Assembly (NCBI GenBank): GCA_900550645.1
Contig: URTA01000066.1
Span: 1 to 13,189 of the forward strand
DNA: 13,189 bases
Reading direction: 5' to 3'
Source: an uncultured Porphyromonadaceae bacterium
Lineage (GTDB): Bacteria; Bacteroidota; Bacteroidia; Bacteroidales; Muribaculaceae
Positions 6,800 to 13,189 of the stretch are shown here, piece by piece. Below the pieces are notes generated by a model. That model saw only the letters and a list, made by a program, of their open reading frames with translations, ran no database searches and had not been told where the DNA came from. A program made the translations under genes and the position numbers. Every line of letters begins with the position of its first letter. The first letter of the stretch is position 1.

Positions 6800-8153
6800 A
6801 GTACAGCGGGCGGTAAGTGAGGTAGCAACGCCCATGCTCGTCACGAGGAATGGCATCTATAAGTGGGCCCATGCCCAACTTCGTGTTAGACGAGCCGCCT
6901 ACGCCAGTAAGCCGCAGGTGCATCAGCGCGTCCTTGGCTGTCGGGAACGTCACACGGATGTCCTCTACTGAGGTTTCCACATGCACGAAAAACTCCTCAA
7001 GCCACCCGCGTATGCACTCCTGCGTGCGGTAGAGCATCGGCGACGGACGCAGAGCATCAAACTCGCCGAGGTTGCCCGGAGCAAATGTGGAACAAGCCAG
7101 CACGCCGTTCTCCGACAGGCGAAGGCTTGCATTGCGTATGAACCCACGCAAATCGGCAAACCACTGTATTGCAGACGCAGAAAGTATGTAATCCCAGCAC
7201 CCTTCAGCCTCTGCAACCCACCGCTCGGCATCGCCGGTATGGTAACGTGCCGTCACACCGAGTTGCAGCTCCGGGGTGCGGTACAAGTCCACGCAGTCTA
7301 TCTCCGAGGGCGTCAGCTGCTCTGCAAACATCCGCGTAGACAGGCCGGTCCCCTGCCCTATTTCGAGCATCCTGCCGCCGTGCGCCACTCCGCTGCCGCC
7401 AACGATTGCAGCAAGGCGCGAAGCTATCATGCGCTGGGCTGTTGCGTTGGCATCGTATGTCGGCACTGATGCCTCGAATTTTCGACCGACAAGCCGGGGG
7501 TTAGGTATTGTCGAGGCAACTATTTTAGCTATGTTTACGGCGTGCGCACCCTCGCGCTCACACACTTCGCAGCCGCTCGGATGGTCAGTCCACGCCATGC
7601 GCTGCGCAGCAGCTGGGAATATGCGGTCTGACGCGGATATGTAGGCGCGAGTCCAGAACAATGCCGGCTCTTTCACCTCGGTTGTTGACGCAACTGTAAG
7701 CTGTCGTTTCAGAGCCTCGATGTCGGGAGATTGCGGCAGCCGCTCGGCGGCCTGGGCATAGTCGGCTGACGACGCGAACATGCGTTTGCAGAACTTGGTC
7801 AGGTTGCGCATATCAAGGTTGTCACGTGTGCCTAGGAATACCGCAGCCGGTATTCCCCTCCCGTCGTCACAGGGGTGTTCCGTCCCGTTTATGGCAAAGG
7901 CGGCAGTAATGTTCTTGACACCGCGCAGTGCACACGCGGCTGCATGGACTCCCAGTGACCACGCATACAGGTAAACCGTGTCGTAACGGCTTGTCAGCGA
8001 CGTGTCAAACTCGTAGTCGTCAAAGTCATAGCACACCAGCACGTCCCACCCCTCGGCAGAAATGCCGTCATAGTACGAGGCATCTGTTCCCCAGCCGGCA
8101 AACAGAAGCACAAGACGGCTGTTGCCGTCACACCTTAACCACTTATATTTCAT
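6774..8153 (-). CDS. bioGC: Bifunctional BioG-BioC fusion: pimeloyl-ACP methyl ester esterase and malonyl-ACP O-methyltransferase
   Basis: This 459-residue protein joins both ends of the pimelate pathway. Residues 1 to about 215 are a BioG (DUF452) alpha/beta-hydrolase, with FAGWG (18-22), the nucleophile S66 in AWSLGV, D176 in SDRIFP and H204 in EGAHAVN as the likely triad. It releases the methyl group from pimeloyl-ACP methyl ester. Residues 216-459 are a BioC methyltransferase, with SAM motif I LEIGQGTG (263-270), ASAIQWFADL (326-335) and RLTGVGGSSN (414-423). It methylates malonyl-ACP so that fatty-acid enzymes can extend it. The start at 8153 forms an ATGA overlap with the bioF stop, implying translational coupling; six upstream codons inside bioF are less likely. 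It ends the operon and overlaps the convergent pseudouridine synthase gene. Confidence 0.92.
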   Translation of the reverse strand: MKYKWLRCDGNSRLVLLFAGWGTDASYYDGISAEGWDVLVCYDFDDYEFDTSLTSRYDTVYLYAWSLGVHAAACALRGVKNITAAFAINGTEHPCDDGRGIPAAVFLGTRDNLDMRNLTKFCKRMFASSADYAQAAERLPQSPDIEALKRQLTVASTTEVKEPALFWTRAYISASDRIFPAAAQRMAWTDHPSGCEVCEREGAHAVNIAKIVASTIPNPRLVGRKFEASVPTYDANATAQRMIASRLAAIVGGSGVAHGGRMLEIGQGTGLSTRMFAEQLTPSEIDCVDLYRTPELQLGVTARYHTGDAERWVAEAEGCWDYILSASAIQWFADLRGFIRNASLRLSENGVLACSTFAPGNLGEFDALRPSPMLYRTQECIRGWLEEFFVHVETSVEDIRVTFPTAKDALMHLRLTGVGGSSNTKLGMGPLIDAIPRDEHGRCYLTYRPLYFIAQRKRR

Positions 8154-9292
8154 AGTTCGCGACTGATGCAATCCAATACATACTCAATATCCTCACGGCG
8201 CAGCGACGCATTGACGGTGAAGCGGATGCGCTCCGTCCCCGGCGGAACTGTCGGGCGGCGTATCGGCAACGCCAGCACTCCCCTCGTGCGCAGACGCGCC
8301 GATAGGTCGAGCACGCGCCCGGCATCGCACACCATGAGCGGCACTATCTGCGAGGTTGACATATTCGGCATGCCGGTAATCCGCTCTATTCCCTGGCGGA
8401 ACAGGCTTGCCAACTCTGCCAGCCGCTCGCGCCGCGCAGCACACTCTTCCGACAGGCGGCGTACCATGACCGAGGTATGGCGGAAACATGCCGGAGGCAA
8501 TGCTGTCGAGAATATCAGCGACCGGGCGGTGTTGACCAGGTAGTCGTGCAGAACAGGCGAAGCAACGGCAAACGCCCCCATTGACGCTGCCGCCTTGCCG
8601 AATGTCCCTATCAGCAAATCGACATCGCCGAGCAAGCCAAGCTCCTCGCATACGCCCAGCCCCCGCGCACCGCGCACGCCGAAGGCATGAGCCTCGTCCA
8701 CATACAGCAGCATGTTGTCATGCTCGCGGCGCAGCTGGACCATTTCAGCCAGCGGCGCGACATCGCCGTCCATGCTGAATACCGACTCCGTGACCACAAG
8801 CACCTGATGCCCCTCGGCACTCTCCTGCGCAACGATGCGCCGCAGATGCTCCATATCGTTGTGGCGAAACCGCTTGAACGGCGCACCGCTAAGCCTCATG
8901 CCGTCGATGATTGACGCATGGACGAGCCGGTCAGCGACTATCGTCATGCCGCCACCTGACGCTATCGCGCTCACGCAGCCTGTATTGGCATGGTATCCGG
9001 AATTGAACAGCAACGCCGGCCGGCCGTAAAGGTCAGACAGCAACGCTTCCAGCTCCCTTGCGTCACCCTGCTCGCCGGCAAGCAAGCGCGATGCGGACGA
9101 GGTCATCTCCGCTGCCCGCAGACAGTAGCCGGTGTCCTGCATCTCTGCCGCAAGACCCATGTAGTCATTGGTCGTCATGTCGATGCACCCCTCAGGGAAA
9201 CCGTCGGGGATTACGCGCAGACAATGCTCCTCGCGGAGCCTGTCGAGCGTCGCGGCAAACCGGGAGTATCTGTTCACAGCGTCACTTGCCAT
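8150..9292 (-). CDS. bioF: 8-amino-7-oxononanoate synthase
   Basis: This 380-residue PLP enzyme of the alpha-oxoamine synthase group condenses pimeloyl-ACP (or -CoA) with L-alanine to give KAPA, the first step of the biotin ring pathway. The motifs are SGYHANTG (98-105), H125, which should stack on the PLP ring, VDEAHAFG (198-205) with D199 and H202, and the Schiff-base lysine K233 in TFGKAAAS. The C-terminal motif IRRPTVPPGTERIRFTVNA, which is typical of BioF rather than Kbl or SPT, is also present. The start overlaps the end of bioA by 11 bases and the stop overlaps the start of bioGC by 4, so all three genes should be co-translated. Length and motifs are complete. Confidence 0.95.
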   Translation of the reverse strand: MASDAVNRYSRFAATLDRLREEHCLRVIPDGFPEGCIDMTTNDYMGLAAEMQDTGYCLRAAEMTSSASRLLAGEQGDARELEALLSDLYGRPALLFNSGYHANTGCVSAIASGGGMTIVADRLVHASIIDGMRLSGAPFKRFRHNDMEHLRRIVAQESAEGHQVLVVTESVFSMDGDVAPLAEMVQLRREHDNMLLYVDEAHAFGVRGARGLGVCEELGLLGDVDLLIGTFGKAAASMGAFAVASPVLHDYLVNTARSLIFSTALPPACFRHTSVMVRRLSEECAARRERLAELASLFRQGIERITGMPNMSTSQIVPLMVCDAGRVLDLSARLRTRGVLALPIRRPTVPPGTERIRFTVNASLRREDIEYVLDCISREL

Positions 9293-10571
9293 ACATGACG
9301 GATATGATGTCGAGCAGCGAGTTGCACAATTTCTCGAGCTGCTCGTCGGTCACGACCATATACGGGGGCATGATGTAAGCGTTCTTGCCGAAGGGGCGTA
9401 TCCACACGCCGCGCTCCACGCACAGCCGCTGGAACTCGCCGAGGTTGACATCCTCCTTCAGCTCCACGACACCGATGCCGCCGAGAACACGCACGTCGGC
9501 GACACTCGTCCATGAGCGTGCCGGCTCAAGCATGCGCCGCATCTCTGCCTCTACGTGAAGCACCCGCTGCTGCCAGTCCTGGCTCAGCAACAGGCGCGTG
9601 GATGCCAGCGCGACGGCACACGCCAGCGGATTGCCCATGAATGTCGGGCCGTGCATCATGCACCCGGCACTGCTGCTCGAAATCATGTCGGCAATGCGTG
9701 CGGTAGTGGCGACGGCGGCAAACGTCATGAACCCTCCGGTGATGCTCTTGCCCACGAGCATGATGTCCGGCTCTACCCCAGCGTGTTCCCACGCGAACAG
9801 CTTGCCGGTGCGGCCGAACCCGGTCGCTATCTCGTCAAATATCAGGATGATGCCACGGCGGTCGCACTCCTCGCGAAGCCGGCGCAGGTACTGCGGATGA
9901 TAGAAGCGCATTCCCCCTGCCCCCTGGACTACCGGCTCGAGTATCACCGCTGCCAGCTCCTCCTCGTGTTCGTCAAGCAAACGGCGCATCGGCTCGAAGT
10001 CAGCGTCGTCCCACTCGCTGCCGAAACGGCATTGCGGCGCGTCGGCAAAGTAGCGTATCGGCAACGCCGACCCGAATGAACCGTGCATGCCGGTCACGGG
10101 GTCGCACACAGACATCGCGTTCCACGTGTCGCCGTGGTAGCCGCTTCGGATAGTCGCGAAATTGGTTCTCTTGGGGTTGTCCTGCGCCTGGACGGCCATT
10201 TTCATGGCAACCTCCGTGGCGACAGAGCCGGAATCGGCATAGAATATATGCTGCATCGACGGCGGCAATATCTTCAGCAGCAGCTTGCCAAGGTCTATCG
10301 CCGGCTGGTGTGTCAGACCGCCGAACATAACGTGCGACATCTTGTCTATCTGCTCTTTGGCAGCCACCACAAGCACAGGGTGCGAATATCCGTGTATCAC
10401 GCACCACCATGACGACATGCCGTCAACGAGTTCCGTGCCGTCGGCAAGCGTAATGACAGCACCATGAGCCGATGCCACCTTGTATGTGGGCAGCGGATTG
10501 TGCGTAGATGTATAGGGATGCCACAGATGGGCGCGGTCGAATGGGTCGAAAACTTTTTCCTCGCTTATCAT
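9282..10571 (-). CDS. bioA: Adenosylmethionine-8-amino-7-oxononanoate aminotransferase
   Basis: This 429-residue class III aminotransferase uses S-adenosylmethionine as amino donor to convert KAPA to DAPA. BioA-specific features are WHPYTS (17-22), the substrate-side region with Y20, and MSSWWCVIHGYSHP (52-65). FDEIATGFGRTG (245-256) contains the PLP aspartate D246, and the Schiff-base lysine is K275 in VGKSITGGFM. SGYHGDTW (143-150) and HGPTFMGNPL complete the fold signatures. It is the first gene of the bio run, preceded by a strong Shine-Dalgarno and a -7 box at 10600-10607. The BioA call over other class III aminotransferases rests on the WHPYTS and SSWW motifs and the neighbouring bioF. 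Complete and in frame. Confidence 0.96.
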   Translation of the reverse strand: MISEEKVFDPFDRAHLWHPYTSTHNPLPTYKVASAHGAVITLADGTELVDGMSSWWCVIHGYSHPVLVVAAKEQIDKMSHVMFGGLTHQPAIDLGKLLLKILPPSMQHIFYADSGSVATEVAMKMAVQAQDNPKRTNFATIRSGYHGDTWNAMSVCDPVTGMHGSFGSALPIRYFADAPQCRFGSEWDDADFEPMRRLLDEHEEELAAVILEPVVQGAGGMRFYHPQYLRRLREECDRRGIILIFDEIATGFGRTGKLFAWEHAGVEPDIMLVGKSITGGFMTFAAVATTARIADMISSSSAGCMMHGPTFMGNPLACAVALASTRLLLSQDWQQRVLHVEAEMRRMLEPARSWTSVADVRVLGGIGVVELKEDVNLGEFQRLCVERGVWIRPFGKNAYIMPPYMVVTDEQLEKLCNSLLDIISVMYGK

Positions 10572-10581
10572 AGTTGCTTTG

Positions 10582-10589
10582 CCTCCTTT
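10582..10589 (-). promoter_or_regulatory. Strong Shine-Dalgarno before bioA
   Basis: AAAGGAGG on the minus strand ends 10 bases before the bioA ATG. A full-consensus ribosome site is uncommon among Bacteroidota genes, and most starts in this window lack one. It supports the start at 10571. Confidence 0.65.
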
Positions 10590-10599
10590 TAAGCGACGA

Positions 10600-10615
10600 C
10601 AAAGTTAATCAAAAT
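10600..10615 (-). promoter_or_regulatory. Probable promoter (-7 region) of the biotin operon
   Basis: TAACTTTG (10607-10600) fits TAnnTTTG about 29 bases upstream of bioA. The 16 bases at 10600-10615 are identical to those of the fabG promoter at 4148-4163. No TTG lies at the -33 position, so it may be weak or need an activator. I see no clear BirA-type inverted repeat around it. Confidence 0.45.
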
Positions 10616-10639
10616 CCGCGAGAGTAAGGCGCGGCCATT

Positions 10640-10674
10640 GCCGAAAACAGCCGACCACCGCGCCGCTGCGGCGG
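10640..10674 (-). terminator. Possible weak terminator after the L,D-transpeptidase gene
   Basis: Directly after the stop codon, the minus strand holds a GC-rich imperfect stem (ACCGCCGC-like arms with a 2-base bulge), followed about ten bases later by GTTTTC. The T-tract is short and the stem imperfect, so this is tentative. It separates the transpeptidase gene from the bioA promoter. Confidence 0.3.
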
Positions 10675-11667
10675 TCACTGCTCGCTGCCCTGACCGGCTG
10701 GCACGGACTTTTCCTCCTGCGGCGCGGGCGTTTCCTCTGCCGGCGATTTTTCAGCCGGTGTCTGCTGCTCCGCTTTCTCCTCCGTTGCGGTCGAGTCGTT
10801 CTCGCTGGCTGCCTGGGCTTCATTCTTCTTGGGTTCCTTGCGCTTCTCGGCGGCCTTGACCGGGGTGTCGCCGGTAGTCACAGCAGCGATCTTGTACCCC
10901 TCGTCCTCGTTGACACGCATGTCTCGCGGTCCGGGGCTGACGATGACCGGCATTCCCACTTCGGCATATTTCACCAGCTCCATAATGTTCTCGTTTGTCA
11001 CGCGGATGCAACCGTGGCTCACGCGCCCGCCGATGCTCCACGGCGCACAGGTGCCGTGTATGCCGATTTGGCTGCTTACGGGAGTATTCAGTCGTATGAA
11101 GCGCGGGCCGAACTGTCCTTTCTTCTTCGAGGTGCGACCGTTGTCGTCGGTGAAGAGCCAGTCCGTGCTGTCGTATATGCCCGACACGGTGAAATACCCC
11201 TCGGGGGTACGCGAGTCGGCCTTCTTGTGCTTAGTGCCAAACCTTTTGGCGCACGCCATGCCGTACTCCTTGACCACCTCGCCGTATTTGCTGTACAGGA
11301 AGACTTTCATCACTGCCTTGTCCACGACGATGAAATACTTATGGTCGTTGTTCAGCAGCTTGCCGGCATACTCCAGGTTCTCGTCTGCCATGCGAGGCAG
11401 TATTCCGCTCTGGTACTTGTCCCAATGCCCCGAATTGCGCATATAGTCCATAGCCTTCTCCGTGTCGGCAAACGCCATCCGCGGCTTAGGCTTCTCCTCC
11501 TCAGCCTTTTCTTGCTGTCGGGTGCTGTCGGTAGTTATCAGGTTTGACGAATCAAAAGGAAACGAGTCGCTGTCGGCTATCATCTCCTTCTTGCTCCCCT
11601 GGTTGCCGCCGCATGAGAGCAGCGCAACAGCTGACACACACGCCATAAATATCGCTAAAACTTTCAT
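10675..11667 (-). CDS. Lipoprotein L,D-transpeptidase (YkuD domain) with charged C-terminal tail
   Basis: This 330-residue exported protein begins with a lipoprotein signal peptide (MKVLAIFMACVSAVALLSC) whose lipobox LLSC gives lipidated C19. After a charged linker, the YkuD catalytic domain covers about 108-245, with H204 in GIHGT and the signature SHGCIRV (217-223), where C220 is the catalytic cysteine. Such enzymes make 3-3 peptidoglycan crosslinks or attach proteins to peptidoglycan in the periplasm; which of these applies cannot be told. Residues about 270-330 are a low-complexity tail rich in Lys, Glu, Ala and Pro. I chose the ATG at 11667 because it opens the signal peptide. The frame extends to 11838, but that lies upstream of the -7 box at 11766-11773. 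It appears to be a single-gene unit. Confidence 0.9.
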   Translation of the reverse strand: MKVLAIFMACVSAVALLSCGGNQGSKKEMIADSDSFPFDSSNLITTDSTRQQEKAEEEKPKPRMAFADTEKAMDYMRNSGHWDKYQSGILPRMADENLEYAGKLLNNDHKYFIVVDKAVMKVFLYSKYGEVVKEYGMACAKRFGTKHKKADSRTPEGYFTVSGIYDSTDWLFTDDNGRTSKKKGQFGPRFIRLNTPVSSQIGIHGTCAPWSIGGRVSHGCIRVTNENIMELVKYAEVGMPVIVSPGPRDMRVNEDEGYKIAAVTTGDTPVKAAEKRKEPKKNEAQAASENDSTATEEKAEQQTPAEKSPAEETPAPQEEKSVPAGQGSEQ

Positions 11668-11765
11668 CTTCTGTTTTGTCCTCACCGTGACAGTACTTTG
11701 CAAATCACGGCGTGGCTCGCCGGTCGATACATACCCCGCATCGGTCTGAATTTTGTAATTTTGTG

Positions 11766-11773
11766 CAAATATA
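11766..11773 (-). promoter_or_regulatory. -7 promoter box of the L,D-transpeptidase gene
   Basis: TATATTTG on the minus strand matches TAnnTTTG. No TTG is seen at the usual -33 distance. If used, the leader would be about 90 bases. It excludes the upstream ATG at 11838 as the start. Confidence 0.4.
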
Positions 11774-11880
11774 GGCAATTTTCCCGACACGGCGCACACT
11801 TTGCACCAAAAATCGACATCAACAGCCGATACTGACAAAGTTTGGCGGTGTCATAATAATTTCCGATTTATCCCGGCTTG

Positions 11881-11904
11881 GTAGGGACACGGCGTGCCGT
11901 GTCC
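11881..11904 (+). repeat. GTAG-headed palindrome, REP-like element
   Basis: GTAG (11881-11884) is followed directly by GGACACGG (11885-11892) and its exact complement CCGTGTCC (11897-11904) around CGTG, which can pair one base further. A GTAG tetranucleotide at the foot of a palindrome is the mark of the REP elements mobilised by RAYT (REP-associated tyrosine) transposases. It lies between the lpxH stop and the L,D-transpeptidase promoter. Only one copy is in the window, so its repetitive nature is inferred. Confidence 0.55.
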
Positions 11905-11931
11905 GAATGGCGACAAACACAATTATTTGAT

Positions 11932-12708
11932 TTACTGCATTTTATTCCAGCGGCGCATTGCCAACTCTTTGCCGTCAAACACCGCGTAGGTGTACTTGTC
12001 TATCCAGTCGCCGAGTACCGCCATTTCCGCCCCACCCGTGAGCCGGCAACGGTGTTCGATGTGCAGATGCCCGTAGATGAAATAATCGATTTCGGGGTGC
12101 TTCGCACTGTACTCCTCTGAAAAGCTCACGAGCCGCGCCGGGTCGGCAACGACATTCGCCCGGCTGTCGCTGTGGCGGCTGCTACGGCTCCACCGCAACG
12201 CAAACGGCACCGTCCAGCGAGGATGTATCGCCGCATAAAGCCGCTGGCAGAAGCGGCTGCGGAACAGGCCGCGCAACAGGCGGAACGACCGCGAGTCGCC
12301 GTCGATAGCGTCACCATGCTCCATGTAAAACCGCTTGCCGCAAATAGTTGTCTCCACTGCCCCGTCAACGACTGTTATGCCCAGTTCCGTCGGCAGGTAG
12401 TCGAATATCCATATATCATGGTTGCCGATCAGCCACGTTATCTGCACGCCGGCATCCGACAGTTCCGCCAACTTGCCGAAAAACCGCGTGAAACCGCGAG
12501 GCACTACGTAGCGGTACTCATACCAATAGTCCAGCACGTCGCCGACCAGGTATATCGCAGCCGCGTCACCCTTGACAGCGTCGAGGAAACGCACCACCCT
12601 CCGCTCCGCCCCCTTCGGGTCACGAAAATAACCCGCACCGAGATGCAGGTCGCTCAGGAAATACACGCGCTTTCCCGACGGCAAGGTATCAGAGAAATCC
12701 GAGTTCAA
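11932..12708 (-). CDS. lpxH: UDP-2,3-diacylglucosamine diphosphatase (LpxH-type metallophosphatase)
   Basis: This 258-residue calcineurin-like metallophosphoesterase matches LpxH, which cleaves UDP-2,3-diacylglucosamine to lipid X and UMP in lipid A synthesis, at the inner face of the inner membrane. The metal-binding series is complete: DLH (20-22), GDVLD (56-60), GNHD (95-98), HGD (131-133) and GHLH (213-216). The series and the length fit the LpxH-type proteins of Bacteroidota; other phosphoesterases with this fold cannot be fully excluded. Basic and aromatic residues around 145-175 (RLLRGLFRSRF, RWTVPFALRW) could form the membrane-facing lid. The start at 12708 overlaps the upstream DUF59 gene by 20 bases, so both are probably translated from one message. 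No later ATG precedes the first metal motif. Confidence 0.9.
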   Translation of the reverse strand: MNSDFSDTLPSGKRVYFLSDLHLGAGYFRDPKGAERRVVRFLDAVKGDAAAIYLVGDVLDYWYEYRYVVPRGFTRFFGKLAELSDAGVQITWLIGNHDIWIFDYLPTELGITVVDGAVETTICGKRFYMEHGDAIDGDSRSFRLLRGLFRSRFCQRLYAAIHPRWTVPFALRWSRSSRHSDSRANVVADPARLVSFSEEYSAKHPEIDYFIYGHLHIEHRCRLTGGAEMAVLGDWIDKYTYAVFDGKELAMRRWNKMQ

Positions 12709-13090
12709 GCTTAGCCTCCTCGCTCATCATGTCATAGCACCACACCGGGTCGAAAACCAGCTGCAAGTCAACCGCCTCCGGGCCATCGATGCTCATCAGC
12801 TTCTGCCGCACATCCTCCATTATGAAGTCAGCCGCCGGACACCCCGGCGCGGTGAGCGTCATGTTCACATGGAGCGTCTTGTCCTCCGGCGTATAGTCAA
12901 TCTTGTAAATCAGCCCGAGGTCATACACATTGACCGGTATCTCCGGGTCAAAGACCGTCCGCAGCATCTCGATAGTCCGCTGCTGTACAGCCAAAACCTC
13001 GTCACCCGCCGCAGCCGCTTTGGCATCGGCAGTCTGGGATGTAATATCGTCATTATTAGCCTCAAAAGGCTTGTTATCGTCGTTTGCCAT
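12689..13090 (-). CDS. sufT: SufT/MIP18-like DUF59 iron-sulfur assembly protein
   Basis: This 133-residue protein has an acidic, probably disordered N-terminal extension (1-32), then a DUF59 (MIP18-like) domain. The conserved motifs are VFDPEIPVNVYDLGLIY (46-62), LTAPGCP (79-85) with the invariant C84, and a C-terminal VWCYDMMSEEAKLELGF (116-132). Members help mature iron-sulfur proteins in the cytosol, as SufT does in bacteria and MIP18/CIA2 in eukaryotes. PaaD-type ring-hydroxylase partners share the domain but sit in paa clusters, which are absent here. The ATG at 13090 lies about 20 bases below a well-spaced promoter. The gene leads lpxH, with which it overlaps by 20 bases. The family is sure; the SufT name is by similarity of motifs. 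Confidence 0.85.
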   Translation of the reverse strand: MANDDNKPFEANNDDITSQTADAKAAAAGDEVLAVQQRTIEMLRTVFDPEIPVNVYDLGLIYKIDYTPEDKTLHVNMTLTAPGCPAADFIMEDVRQKLMSIDGPEAVDLQLVFDPVWCYDMMSEEAKLELGFL

Positions 13091-13109
13091 AACACTAAAT
13101 ATTAGACTG

Positions 13110-13141
13110 CGAAATTAGCAAAATCCCCCCACACCTCCAAA
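13110..13141 (-). promoter_or_regulatory. Promoter of the sufT-lpxH unit
   Basis: TTTG (13141-13138, minus strand), a 20-base spacer and TAATTTCG (13117-13110), one mismatch from TAnnTTTG, form a Bacteroidota-type promoter. The remaining bases to 13189 hold nothing I can identify. Confidence 0.5.
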
Positions 13142-13189
13142 TACCACTACATCCCCCACAGGGCAACCGCATCAAAATTTAGCAGACAG

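Noticed and set aside
10600..10650. Possible BirA operator or biotin-related switch upstream of bioA
   Set aside because: I looked for a long-spaced inverted repeat of the TTGTAAAC type and saw none. Only the -7 box and the Shine-Dalgarno are supported.
11756..11763. TAATTTTG -7 box on the plus strand
   Set aside because: No plus-strand gene or RNA follows it before the convergent lpxH end, so it is likely chance in an A/T-rich spot.
11668..11838. Upstream start at 11838 for the L,D-transpeptidase
   Set aside because: It precedes the -7 box and would bury the lipoprotein signal peptide 57 residues inside the protein.

Overview
The window is a compact stretch of chromosome from a member of the Bacteroidota, most likely order Bacteroidales. 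Two lines of evidence point there. The usable promoters follow the Bacteroidota type (TTG or TTTG, about 20 bases, then TAnnTTTG). The gene set also fits: ispD-recG linked to fabG, a bioA-bioF-bioG/bioC run, and a Bacteroidota-type LpxH next to a SufT-like DUF59 protein. Base composition looks GC-rich for this phylum, and a Muribaculaceae-like or Rikenellaceae-like gut bacterium is plausible, but the family is only a guess. Nearly all genes are on the minus strand; the exceptions are an initiator tRNA gene and an RluA-family pseudouridine synthase.

Layout, left to right. (1) 1-293: the first third of a DEAD-box RNA helicase, cut by the window edge. (2) 408-5716, read right to left: a TetR regulator, a ketoacyl-ACP synthase III, then fabG, ispD and recG. 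fabG has its own promoter inside the end of the synthase gene, and a weak terminator follows recG. Fatty-acid synthesis, the MEP isoprenoid pathway and DNA repair therefore share one transcription unit. (3) 5934-6799, plus strand: promoter, initiator tRNA-Met, intrinsic terminator, rluA-like gene. (4) 6774-10607, minus strand: a biotin operon bioA-bioF-bioGC with overlapping genes and a strong Shine-Dalgarno before bioA. Its last gene fuses the pimeloyl-ACP methyl ester esterase (BioG) to the malonyl-ACP methyltransferase (BioC) and overlaps the convergent rluA-like gene. bioD and bioB are not here. (5) 10675-11773, minus strand: a lipoprotein L,D-transpeptidase with a long charged tail. (6) 11932-13141, minus strand: sufT-like DUF59 gene followed by lpxH.

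The regions are mostly housekeeping and I see no CRISPR, phage, insertion sequence or defence system. No stretch over 300 bases lacks a gene. The two longest gaps (5717-5981 and 11668-11931) hold promoters, a possible TetR operator and a GTAG-headed palindrome. The points most worth a second look are that REP-like palindrome at 11881-11904, a 36-base inverted repeat that sits in frame inside the 5' end of ispD, a C1-C72 mismatch in the initiator tRNA, and the TetR/KASIII/FabG module with a candidate operator in its leader.
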